From Candidatus Aquicultor primus (GTDB lineage Bacteria > Actinomycetota > Aquicultoria > Aquicultorales > Aquicultoraceae), in the NCBI GenBank assembly GCA_001767575.1, contig MELI01000015.1, positions 674-7,785 of the forward strand: DNA of 7,112 nt, in the 5' to 3' direction. Below, piece by piece: positions 1 through 5,657 of this stretch. The position numbers and the translations under genes are program-made. The stretch's first letter is position 1. The number at the start of each line of letters is the position of its first letter. The notes beneath the pieces are model-generated. The model was not told the origin of the DNA and did not search any database. It saw only the letters and a list, made by a program, of their open reading frames with translations.

Positions 1-1108
1 CGTTCCCGGTGGTTGGGCAAGCAATAAAATCAAAGCGCTTAGACCAGACGGTGTCGAGCGCATTCGCAGTTTCGTCGATGACGGTGGTTCCTACCTTGGT
101 TTTTGCGGTGGTGCCGGGCTGGCGCTCGCGCATGAAAACGGGCTGGCGCTCGCACCCATCGGCAGAAAACCGACGAACATGCGTGTACCGAGCTTTAGCG
201 GTAAAATCGAGCTTAGAGAGCTTGCGTCGAAGCACCCGATGTGGGACGGCATAGCTGAAGGAAGCTCTTTTTACGCCTGGTGGCCGGGAATGTTCTCAGT
301 GCAAGAAATTGACGGTATCAAAACCCTCGCGCGCTATGGAGAGCCCGAAGATGGCTCGTACGTGGCCGACCTGGAGGTCGGGCCTTCAGTCGACTGGGAT
401 AAACATGAACGTGAGTACCGCACCAACTTGAACCCGGCGCGCATCAAGGGCGAACCGGCGGTTATAGAGACGACCTACGGTGACGGCAGAGTGCTCTTAT
501 CCTACCTCCACTTCGAGACGCCCGGCGACAGCCTGGGGCACGCTGTCCTCCTTAACATGCTCTCATATCTCGGGGCAGGCAAAAACCGCCTGTCGAAAAA
601 GCACGCGCCGGACAGCCAAGCCAAAGCCGTTCCCTCCCTTATCGCCGGCAATAGCACGAAAGCCGTCACTGCGGCCCAAGCCCTGGAAGCTGCCGCACTC
701 GACCTCATAGGTTTCGGTGAGACACTTGGACTATGGTTTTGGAGAAAACCTTGGATTATCCAGTGGCAGCGCGGTGTCAGGGGCATCGAATATTGCACAC
801 TCTATATAATGCTACGAAAACTCTCCGAGTTGGTGGCAGAGCAGCGCCAACAAAATCAATATCTTGAGTCCGCGCTCGAAGAATCCTACCCGCAAGTCTT
901 ATCTTTCACAGGTAACGCCAAGAAGCTGCTCGAACTTGAAGAAAGAGCGATTAGGCGAGGATATATCACGCCGCTAAAAAGCGATGACCCCGAGATACAG
1001 TCCTTGAGGGAAAAACTTTTTTCAAACACGAAAAGTTTCGGTGGTCCCTTCAAAGACATCCTCGACAAGATAGATGTGTTGGTGCTTGCGCTTCTTCGAA
1101 GCCGATAA
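1..1108 (+). CDS. BPL_N (glutamine amidotransferase-like) domain protein with long C-terminal extension, 5' truncated
   Basis: The reading frame is open from base 2 to the TAA at 1106-1108, giving 368 visible residues. The start codon lies left of the window, so the internal ATG at 179 is not the start. The first visible residues, VPGGW, then an SYLGFCGGAGLAL segment at about residues 30-42, match the class I amidotransferase-like fold of the biotin-protein-ligase N-terminal family (BPL_N). The presumed nucleophile Cys is at visible residue 35 (bases 104-106). A His-Phe-Glu at residues 170-172 could complete a Cys-His-Glu triad. Perhaps 40-60 N-terminal residues are missing. From about residue 190 to 368 there is a charged, probably helical region that I do not recognise; it lacks the GRGRxGR-type motif of biotin ligases. 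So this is probably not a biotin ligase, and its substrate is unknown. It ends 3 nt from the convergent tusB. The domain call is solid; the function is not. Confidence 0.8.
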   Translation, partial: VPGGWASNKIKALRPDGVERIRSFVDDGGSYLGFCGGAGLALAHENGLALAPIGRKPTNMRVPSFSGKIELRELASKHPMWDGIAEGSSFYAWWPGMFSVQEIDGIKTLARYGEPEDGSYVADLEVGPSVDWDKHEREYRTNLNPARIKGEPAVIETTYGDGRVLLSYLHFETPGDSLGHAVLLNMLSYLGAGKNRLSKKHAPDSQAKAVPSLIAGNSTKAVTAAQALEAAALDLIGFGETLGLWFWRKPWIIQWQRGVRGIEYCTLYIMLRKLSELVAEQRQQNQYLESALEESYPQVLSFTGNAKKLLELEERAIRRGYITPLKSDDPEIQSLREKLFSNTKSFGGPFKDILDKIDVLVLALLRSR

Positions 1109-1111
1109 AGC

Positions 1112-1405
1112 CTATGTCCAGGTCGTCGGTTTATGCTCTTCGACAAGCTCGACAAACCCAGTGTAATCTACCTCTGTGATACCGGCAATGACATTCGTCA
1201 CACCTCGCGCCAAAAGGTCTTCCTTCAAAGCATAAACGGTAAAATCCTTCATGATGGACTCCATCTTTTTCTCGAGCGCAGTCCCCGCCATTGCACCGTA
1301 GACCGCGTCCTCTATAAGCAGAATCGGCGAGCCCTTCTTGGCGAATTTCACACAGCTGTCCAGGCTGGTTGAAGCATATGGCGACCTATTTACTAAATGA
1401 AGCAT
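1112..1405 (-). CDS. tusB: Sulfur-relay protein TusB/DsrH
   Basis: This 97-residue protein is full length for the TusB/DsrH family (about 95-102 residues). It opens with MLHLVNRSPY, the family's usual N-terminus. It continues with an LLIEDAVYGAMAGT segment (about residues 30-42), a VYALKEDLLARG segment (58-68), and a VDYTGFVELV segment (79-88), in the expected order. The family forms a cytoplasmic heterohexamer with TusC/DsrF and TusD/DsrE that passes persulfide sulfur along a relay. Cys18 in SLDSCVKFA aligns, from memory of the family, with the Cys20 that DsrH has and E. coli TusB lacks, which points to a DsrH-type protein. The start at 1405 is set by a perfect AGGAGG four bases upstream. 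It is the last gene of the operon, 44 nt after tusC. No hairpin with a T-run follows it. Confidence 0.92.
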   Translation of the reverse strand: MLHLVNRSPYASTSLDSCVKFAKKGSPILLIEDAVYGAMAGTALEKKMESIMKDFTVYALKEDLLARGVTNVIAGITEVDYTGFVELVEEHKPTTWT

Positions 1406-1449
1406 CGTGCCTCCTCATCTCCGACTAAAATTAACACTAAAGACTACTA

Positions 1450-1815
1450 CTAAAACGGCAAGACCGCGTCTTGCTCTTCCATAAGCTTGGTTATGGTCTC
1501 CGTGTCGACCACTTCGGCTTCGACAATCAAATCATCCGCAGTCAAGCCCCGGGCTTCCATTGATTCCCTGTCCACATACAGTTTCTCGATATCATACATC
1601 TCAAGAACTCTAAAGGTCGGCGAGAAATCTTTGATACCTACCGCTGATGTATCCATACCCTTCTTTATCGAATACACGCCGTCGTCGGCGAATATCATTG
1701 TGATGTCCTGCTCGTACGCGCCCATAATCAATACCGACTCGAGACCCTCAAACGCGTATATCGTTCCATATGGTGCTTTGCGCATCATAATCAAAATCTT
1801 ACTTACATCACTCAC
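1450..1815 (-). CDS. tusC: Sulfur-relay protein TusC/DsrF
   Basis: The protein has 121 residues from the preferred start and is the middle subunit of the TusBCD/DsrEFH sulfur-transfer complex. Diagnostic segments are RKAPYGTIYAFEGLE (12-26), IFADDGVYSI (41-50), GIKDFSPTFR (60-69), YVDRESMEARGLT (80-92) and a C-terminal DAVLPF. The pattern resembles DsrF of purple sulfur bacteria more than E. coli TusC. The protein contains no cysteine, as expected for a structural partner and not the sulfur carrier. I place the start at a GTG at 1815, because AAAGGTGG lies 8 nt upstream and the resulting MSDVSK N-terminus fits the family. An earlier in-frame GTG at 1827 would fall inside that ribosome-binding site. 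The gap from the tusD stop is 20 nt, so the genes are co-transcribed. Confidence 0.9.
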   Translation of the reverse strand: MSDVSKILIMMRKAPYGTIYAFEGLESVLIMGAYEQDITMIFADDGVYSIKKGMDTSAVGIKDFSPTFRVLEMYDIEKLYVDRESMEARGLTADDLIVEAEVVDTETITKLMEEQDAVLPF

Positions 1816-1835
1816 GAGGTTATCCACCTTTCTTT

Positions 1836-2195
1836 CTAAGATGCTCCGAACGTTACAAACCTGTCAGCATTAATAGCCATCTCCGTCAACTGACCGAGAC
1901 CCGAGATTCTAAACCCAGGCGCCAGCACATCGTCATTGATGCCCCTGCGCTTCGCAGCGGCAATGCAGACTACCAGGTCGACGCCTTTTTCACCTATCTC
2001 AGACCATCTCTTCACAATGTTACGGTCATCCTGCTGCGGGTCGGTCAGTTTCGTGGAATTGATAACTCCGTCGTGATAAAAGAAGATGCCCACGATTTCG
2101 TGCCCTTTTTCCATAGCGGCTTTCACGAACTGATAGGCACTGTCGGAAGATTCGTGTTGATACGGACCCTCTTGAACCATAACGCCGAACTTCAT
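1836..2195 (-). CDS. tusD: Sulfur-relay protein TusD/DsrE
   Basis: This 119-residue protein is the first gene of the sulfur-relay operon. It has the DsrE-fold features of TusD/DsrE: MKFGVMVQEGPY (1-12), SSDSAYQFVKAAMEKGHEI (16-34), GIFFYHDGV (36-44), and VDLVVCIAAAKRRGI (72-86). In that last segment Cys77 corresponds to the catalytic, persulfide-carrying Cys78 of TusD and DsrE. A RISGLGQLTEMAINADRFVTF tail follows. The family accepts sulfur from TusA and hands it to TusE/DsrC, serving tRNA 2-thiouridine formation or, in DsrEFH, sulfur oxidation. The ATG at 2195 is preferred because GGAAGGAG sits 8 nt upstream. The ATG at 2201 would be only 2 nt from it, and the ATG at 2276 adds 27 non-family residues with no ribosome-binding site. 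TusE/DsrC and TusA are not in the window. Confidence 0.93.
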   Translation of the reverse strand: MKFGVMVQEGPYQHESSDSAYQFVKAAMEKGHEIVGIFFYHDGVINSTKLTDPQQDDRNIVKRWSEIGEKGVDLVVCIAAAKRRGINDDVLAPGFRISGLGQLTEMAINADRFVTFGAS

Positions 2196-2287
2196 ACTCA
2201 TCGCTCCTTCCAAGTGGTTGAATCTTCGTTGTTGCAAAGACTCGGCCGTCCATCCGACCGTAATTCGAATATGCAAAAACTATACTC

Positions 2288-2316
2288 ATGATATACCCCG
2301 TAGGGTATCATGTCAA
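2288..2316 (-). promoter_or_regulatory. Sigma-70 type promoter of the tusDCB (dsrEFH) operon
   Basis: On the minus strand, TTGACA (2316-2311) is followed by exactly 17 nt and then TATCAT (2293-2288): a perfect -35 and a five-of-six -10. Transcription would start near 2281, giving a leader of about 85 nt before the tusD ATG at 2195. The match to the consensus is strong enough to expect high basal activity unless a repressor intervenes. The spacer holds most of the palindrome described separately. Confidence 0.82.
2293..2308. promoter_or_regulatory. Candidate CsoR/CstR-family operator overlapping the tusDCB promoter spacer
   Basis: ATACCC-CGTA-GGGTAT is a perfect 6-bp inverted repeat around a 4-bp centre. 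It starts at the first base of the -10 hexamer as read on the plus strand and otherwise fills the promoter spacer. G/C tracts flanked by ATA/TAT are typical of operators for the CsoR/RcnR/CstR family. CstR members sense persulfide and control sulfur-transfer genes, which would suit this operon. The palindrome is seen directly; the regulator assignment is inferred. No CsoR-type gene is present in the window. A lone ATACCC half-site recurs at 2353-2358. Confidence 0.6.
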
Positions 2317-2721
2317 TAGCTTATACAGGGCTTAACTGCTCTGCTACTAATTATACCCGTACTACCATAGCCCATGGCTATCCAGGCGCAGGCTAATATA
2401 CTATACGTTATCATACTATATTACTATATTACTATATTATCCCGAAAACGTTAACGATGGTGCTTTCGCTTTACTCACTCTCCTGCGCGAAACTACGCTT
2501 GCGCAGCGCTCCCTAAATCTCTAGTTAAGCAAGCAAGCGATGTTTTTGCAACCTCGGCCGGTAGGCGCTGTGAGCGGTGTCCGCTGCCCCGCTGCAATAT
2601 CTTCGTTCCTTGGTACACCGTGGCGACATTTAAAATACTACGCGCGTCTTGCCTCAAGCTTCAAGGCGGTTAACCGATAATTCTTATAGTAAGCGCACCT
2701 ATAAGACATGGAGTCGAAACT
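2317..2721. other. Long intergenic region without a convincing gene
   Basis: These roughly 405 bases lie between the tus promoter and the two-CW gene. I see no tRNA, no ribosome-binding site coupled to a plausible frame, and no recognisable protein. They hold an inverted repeat ATAGCC-CAT-GGCTAT (2367-2381), an 8-bp tandem repeat (2414-2440), a CTGCGC/GCGCAG hairpin (2483-2506) and a CGGTTAACCG palindrome (2667-2676). A TATAGT hexamer at 2685-2690 could be a -10 for the downstream gene, with only a weak TTCAAG 19 nt further up. The stretch could include decayed sequence or an unrecognised small RNA; nothing proves either. Confidence 0.5.
2414..2440. repeat. AT-rich 8-bp tandem repeat (TACTATAT x3 plus TAT)
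   Basis: Three exact copies of TACTATAT lie head to tail at 2414-2437, followed by a partial TAT. The flanking sequence (for example ATACTATACG just upstream) is similar but degraded. It is a short low-complexity array of unknown role, possibly a slippage-prone microsatellite. Confidence 0.85.
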
Positions 2722-2952
2722 ATGAATTGCTGGGAATACAAGAATTGTGGTCGAGACAAAACCAAAGATTGTCCCGCTTACCCGTTTAACGGACAGAACT
2801 GCTGGCGAACCGCCGGAACGCTCTGCGGCAACCAGATTCAAGGCACTTATGCCCAGAAACTCGGCTGCTGCACCAAGTGCGAATTCTACAAGGAGACAAA
2901 CGAATTGTCGAAAAGACAACGGGCCTCACTCCTCAGTGGATATTTCGGGTAG
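2722..2952 (+). CDS. Two-CW domain small cysteine-rich protein
   Basis: This 76-residue protein begins MNCWEYKNCGR and carries two Cys-Trp pairs (residues 3-4 and 27-28), the hallmark of two-CW proteins. A GTLCGNQIQGTYAQKLG segment (32-48) and a CCTKCEFYKE ending (49-58) follow. The eight cysteines (3, 9, 17, 27, 35, 49, 50, 53) suggest metal or Fe-S binding or disulfide chemistry, but the family's biochemical role is not established. There is no signal peptide or membrane segment. The last 18 residues, after the Cys-rich core, are hydrophilic and unconserved-looking. GGAG ends 8 nt before the ATG, which supports the start. The gene stands alone, with the sulfur-relay operon pointing away on one side and the 3' end of the phosphate operon on the other. 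Confidence 0.85.
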   Translation: MNCWEYKNCGRDKTKDCPAYPFNGQNCWRTAGTLCGNQIQGTYAQKLGCCTKCEFYKETNELSKRQRASLLSGYFG

Positions 2953-3049
2953 GCAAAAACTTGCGTGTAAACCGGCTAATCCTAAAGTCCGTCTATCGCC
3001 TCTTCTATCGAACTGAGAACTCGGCCATCGGATTACTTCGATCAAATCC

Positions 3050-4042
3050 TTAAAACAAGCGCAGGACAATTATCGTTAGGGCCGCTATCGACGCCGACGC
3101 CGGTATAGTAAAGACCCATGCCCATACGATGCGCGAGGCCAGTGGCCACCTGACCGCCGTAAACCTCTTTGTGGATCCTACGCCGACTATCGAGCCCGTA
3201 ATCGTGTGAGTGGTGGACACAGGAACTCCCAATGACGATGCGAAGAAGAGCGTGATGGCGCCCGAGGTTTCGGCGATAAAACCCCCGACCGGCTTCAATT
3301 TGGTAAGCTTAGAACCCATTGTCTTGACGATCCTAAAGCCGCCCATGAGGGTGCCGACGCCCATAGTCGTATACGAGATTAGCACAACCCAATACGGGAT
3401 CGCGAAAGACCCTTTGATATAACCGGCCGAATAAAGGAGCGCGCTTATGATGCCGACCGTTTTTTGCGCATCGTTGCCGCCATGACCAAGGCTATAAGCC
3501 GCGGCTGAAAAGAGCTGGGCTTTTCGAAAGAATTTATTACCCTTTTCGGCATCGACGTTCTTCAGAAGAGAAAAGAGCACGTTCGAAAAGATTACCGCCA
3601 GAATAAAGCCGAACATCGGTGACAGGACTATGAACATCACGGTCTTACTTATCCCCGAGTAAACCAGTGCTGATGGGCCTACCTTTACCATAGCCGCCCC
3701 GATGAGACCGCCGATGAGAGCGTGCGAAGAGCTTGAAGGAATCCCCTTCCACCAGGTAATAAGGCCCCAGATAATAGCGCCTATCAGAGCGCTGGCGATG
3801 ATTGAATTATCGATGACATCGGGCATCACGATGCCCTTGCCGACCGTTTTCGCAACATGAAGGCCGAAAATAAACAGCGCGACAAAATTGAAGAATGCGG
3901 CCCATATCACCGCGAGTCGAGGGGTCAGCACCCTGGTAGCTACCACGGTAGCGACAGAATTCGCGGCATCGTGGAAGCCGTTGATGAAATCAAAAACCAG
4001 GGCTACAGCAATTATAAGGATTACTATTTCCAGGTTAGGCAT
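3050..4042 (-). CDS. pit: PiT-family inorganic phosphate transporter
   Basis: This is a 330-residue, strongly hydrophobic inner-membrane protein of the PiT family (low-affinity phosphate permease, cation-coupled). The duplicated signature is clear: GFHDAANSVAT near the N-terminus (22-32) and GHGGNDAQKT in the second half (186-195). IPSSSSHALIGG (101-112) and VPVSTTHTITGSIVGVG (273-289) are the paired PxSxxH repeats. About ten membrane segments can be read, with a charged cytoplasmic loop at about 161-175. The length is typical of the short bacterial PiT proteins that travel with a DUF47 partner. Its ATG overlaps the end of the DUF47 gene by 8 nt and has no good ribosome-binding site of its own, so translation is probably coupled. 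Phosphate is the likely substrate; sulfate, as in CysP-type relatives, is a less likely alternative. Confidence 0.94.
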   Translation of the reverse strand: MPNLEIVILIIAVALVFDFINGFHDAANSVATVVATRVLTPRLAVIWAAFFNFVALFIFGLHVAKTVGKGIVMPDVIDNSIIASALIGAIIWGLITWWKGIPSSSSHALIGGLIGAAMVKVGPSALVYSGISKTVMFIVLSPMFGFILAVIFSNVLFSLLKNVDAEKGNKFFRKAQLFSAAAYSLGHGGNDAQKTVGIISALLYSAGYIKGSFAIPYWVVLISYTTMGVGTLMGGFRIVKTMGSKLTKLKPVGGFIAETSGAITLFFASSLGVPVSTTHTITGSIVGVGSTKRFTAVRWPLASRIVWAWVFTIPASASIAALTIIVLRLF

Positions 4043-4652
4043 GTTTTAGGATGATTCCTTCGATTGTTAGGGCGGCTTCGCGACAGAAGTCAACAGCATC
4101 TTCCAGGTCTTCGTAGATGTCTTTCCATTTTATTACTTCCATAACATCGGTGCCGTTAGCGAAGAGATCGGCTATTCCCTTTCTGTAAATCTTATCCGCC
4201 GCTTGTTCGCTCTTCTTAATCTTATCCATAAGCTCGTAGTTGCACTGCATCTTCTTAAGGCTACTCGTAAGCCCGGATAACAGCTTTGTCGAAACCATAA
4301 GCTCCTCGGTCAAGCCGATAGCCGCTTTAGTGATCGACTTGACATTATAGAGAGTGACTTTCTCCGCTATCGAGTCAATCGAATCTAAAATCGAGTCGAT
4401 GGTGCTCTTTAGCTCATGAATGTCCTCCGAGTCAAACGGCGTTACAAAGGTTTTTGCGAGTTTATGAGATATTTCAGCAACAATATCATCACCCTTGTGC
4501 TCGAGTTCGGTTATCGCCTTGGAGTTTTCAACCGCTTTGTCTGGATTTTCGAAGCTGTCGTTCAACAGAGCAGCGGCTTCGATGAGGTTATCCGCCGCTT
4601 TGGCGAAAAGTTTGAAGTAGATTTCGTTTTTGGGTATCAGATTTAGTTTCAT
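4035..4652 (-). CDS. DUF47 / PhoU-like Pit accessory protein
   Basis: This 205-residue, soluble, mostly helical protein belongs to the DUF47 family (PhoU-like fold, often labelled phosphate transport regulator or Pit accessory protein). It starts MKLNLIPKNEIYFKLFAKAA. Family motifs are ELEHKGDDIVAEI (49-61), FVTPFDSEDIHEL (69-81), and KWKDIYEDLEDAVDFC (175-190). The acidic ExxxD-type residues of the first and last are thought to bind metal clusters in PhoU-like proteins. It is encoded just upstream of the permease and overlaps it by 8 nt, the usual arrangement. The start at 4652 matches the family N-terminus, although only a weak purine stretch precedes it. It probably modulates or assembles the transporter. 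I see no Pho-box I would defend upstream. Confidence 0.92.
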   Translation of the reverse strand: MKLNLIPKNEIYFKLFAKAADNLIEAAALLNDSFENPDKAVENSKAITELEHKGDDIVAEISHKLAKTFVTPFDSEDIHELKSTIDSILDSIDSIAEKVTLYNVKSITKAAIGLTEELMVSTKLLSGLTSSLKKMQCNYELMDKIKKSEQAADKIYRKGIADLFANGTDVMEVIKWKDIYEDLEDAVDFCREAALTIEGIILKHA

Positions 4653-4905
4653 ACCGTATTTAAACTAACATACAAGTCCTAGAGGAACAAGGCATATAGC
4701 TCAAAAAGAAATCGCTAGTTATTGCGGCTGCCGTTCTATCAGCACCTTTAGTAATATCTTACGTTTATTTACTTATAAGCCATGCTTCGGCAATGTCGAT
4801 GTCTTAGGAAACCCGCCAATGCTTACCACTCTTGTCCTCTTTAACTATTTCGCCAAACCTGCTTAGGTTTAAGAACGCCGGGTAACTCCGACTAACTTTA
4901 TGCGC
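4653..4905. other. Intergenic region between tetR and the phosphate operon
   Basis: About 250 bases with no gene. They must contain the end of the tetR transcript and the promoter of the DUF47-pit pair. I could not find a -35/-10 pair good enough to call. A perfect AAACCT-GCTT-AGGTTT hairpin (4855-4870) lies 35 nt past the tetR stop, but no T-run follows it on the minus strand, so it is at best a weak terminator or mRNA-end structure. Confidence 0.4.
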
Positions 4906-5484
4906 TTAATTTCCCAACGCGGCTTTTATGCTTGGTGTGACTAGTTGACGGAACATCTCATCCATACGCTGCGGCGAATAGAGCATGTCGTTATTGAGCC
5001 ACCATTTTAGCAGCGTTATAAACGTGCCGGCCGCATAATTCGCTAAGACGGGCAGCGGTACCTCCGGTTCCCTGCCCTGCGGTAAGAGCCCCTTGAGATA
5101 ATTCTCAAATCTCTTGCTCCAGTAGTCCTGGCCCTTTTCGAAAACCAGATCGATGACCCGACCCCTGGTCAACGCGTTGAAGAGATGCCGGTTCTCTTGA
5201 ACATGCTTGAAGAACTCGAGTGCCGGTATAATCTGCGAGTCGACCGTGCCGTCGTCGTCGCCATGAGCGTCGAATCCGTCGACCGCTGCCTCAAAACCAC
5301 TCAGCAGCAGGTCATCCTTGTCCCGGTAGTGGGCGTAAAACGTCGACCGACCAACGCCTGCCCGGTCGATGATCTGCTGCACTGTGATTGAGTCATAGCG
5401 CTTCTCAACCATAAGATCGATGAGCGCGCCCGTTAACAGATTACGAGTCCTTCTTAACCTGCGGTCTTCACGCTGTTCGTTCAT
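4906..5484 (-). CDS. TetR/AcrR-family transcriptional regulator
   Basis: This 192-residue protein has the size and layout of TetR-family repressors. Residues 10-57 form the N-terminal DNA-binding domain. Its helix-turn-helix, SITVQQIIDRAGVGRSTFYAHY (32-53), is followed by RDKDDLL, the usual start of the connecting helix. The remaining sequence (about 60-192), including a ResH-LFNAL segment near 98-105 and a TFITLLKWWLNND stretch (154-166), would be the ligand-binding and dimerisation domain; it resembles the AcrR-like C-terminal domains. The ligand cannot be read from sequence. The ATG at 5484 is preferred because GAGGAG lies 6 nt upstream; the ATG at 5508 precedes this site and would add 8 residues. 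The gene is divergent from the ABC transporter genes, so it probably controls them and perhaps itself. Confidence 0.92.
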   Translation of the reverse strand: MNEQREDRRLRRTRNLLTGALIDLMVEKRYDSITVQQIIDRAGVGRSTFYAHYRDKDDLLLSGFEAAVDGFDAHGDDDGTVDSQIIPALEFFKHVQENRHLFNALTRGRVIDLVFEKGQDYWSKRFENYLKGLLPQGREPEVPLPVLANYAAGTFITLLKWWLNNDMLYSPQRMDEMFRQLVTPSIKAALGN

Positions 5485-5520
5485 CACGCACTCCTCAATT
5501 CCGTACAATCTGACCTATTC

Positions 5521-5534
5521 GTCCGTTTACGGAC
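5521..5534. promoter_or_regulatory. Perfect palindrome GTCCGT-TT-ACGGAC, candidate TetR operator
   Basis: This perfect 6-2-6 inverted repeat sits in the divergent spacer, 36 bp upstream of the tetR start codon. Its length and position fit an autoregulatory operator for the adjacent TetR protein. No clear promoter hexamers could be assigned around it, so its placement relative to the transcription start is unknown. Confidence 0.55.
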
Positions 5535-5588
5535 ATTACGACATCATTGTCTGTTGATTCCCTAACACATACTCACGATAATGATGTT

Positions 5589-5613
5589 GAACATGGTGTT
5601 CGCTACTGAACAC
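5589..5613. promoter_or_regulatory. Overlapping inverted repeats upstream of the ABC operon, candidate operator
   Basis: GTGTTC-GCTACT-GAACAC (5596-5613) is a perfect 6-bp inverted repeat with a 6-bp centre. The left arm also pairs with GAACA at 5589-5593 (GAACA-TGG-TGTTC). There are thus three alternating GAACA/TGTTC half-sites. They lie 45-69 bp before the ABC ATPase start and just upstream of a TATTAT hexamer (5621-5626) that could be its -10; no good -35 was found. The half-site differs from the GTCCGT palindrome near tetR, so a second regulator is possible. Confidence 0.5.
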
Positions 5614-5657
5614 ATTGTACTATTATTCTTCGGCTTTGCAAAGAAAGGGGTTTATAG

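Noticed and set aside
9..254. Open frame of 81 codons on the + strand at the left edge
   Set aside because: It lies in another frame of the BPL_N gene, whose frame is open from base 2 and gives recognisable family motifs (PGGW, GFCGGA).
1816..1827. GTG at 1827 as start of TusC
   Set aside because: That GTG is part of the AAAGGTGG ribosome-binding site serving the GTG at 1815, which gives the better family N-terminus.
2202..2276. Upstream ATG at 2276 extending TusD by 27 residues
   Set aside because: No ribosome-binding site precedes it, it would lie almost at the predicted transcription start, and the extra residues do not match the family. The ATG at 2195 has GGAAGGAG 8 nt upstream.
2414..2440. 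CRISPR-like or origin-iteron array
   Set aside because: The 8-bp units are contiguous without spacers, and there are only three. No replication genes or DnaA boxes were seen.
2374..2454. Short frame ATG GCT ATC CAG... in the intergenic region
   Set aside because: It has no ribosome-binding site, encodes low-complexity Tyr/Ile residues across the tandem repeat, and stops after 26 codons.
3030..3049. GGATT...AATCC hairpin right after the pit stop codon as terminator
   Set aside because: It has only five base pairs, a ten-base loop, and no T-run after it on the minus strand.
4855..4870. AAACCT-GCTT-AGGTTT hairpin as rho-independent terminator for tetR
   Set aside because: The stem is short and AT-rich and is not followed by a T-run on the minus strand.
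5485..5508. ATG at 5508 as start of the TetR protein
   Set aside because: The strong GAGGAG lies after it and serves the ATG at 5484; the extra eight residues are not needed for the domain.
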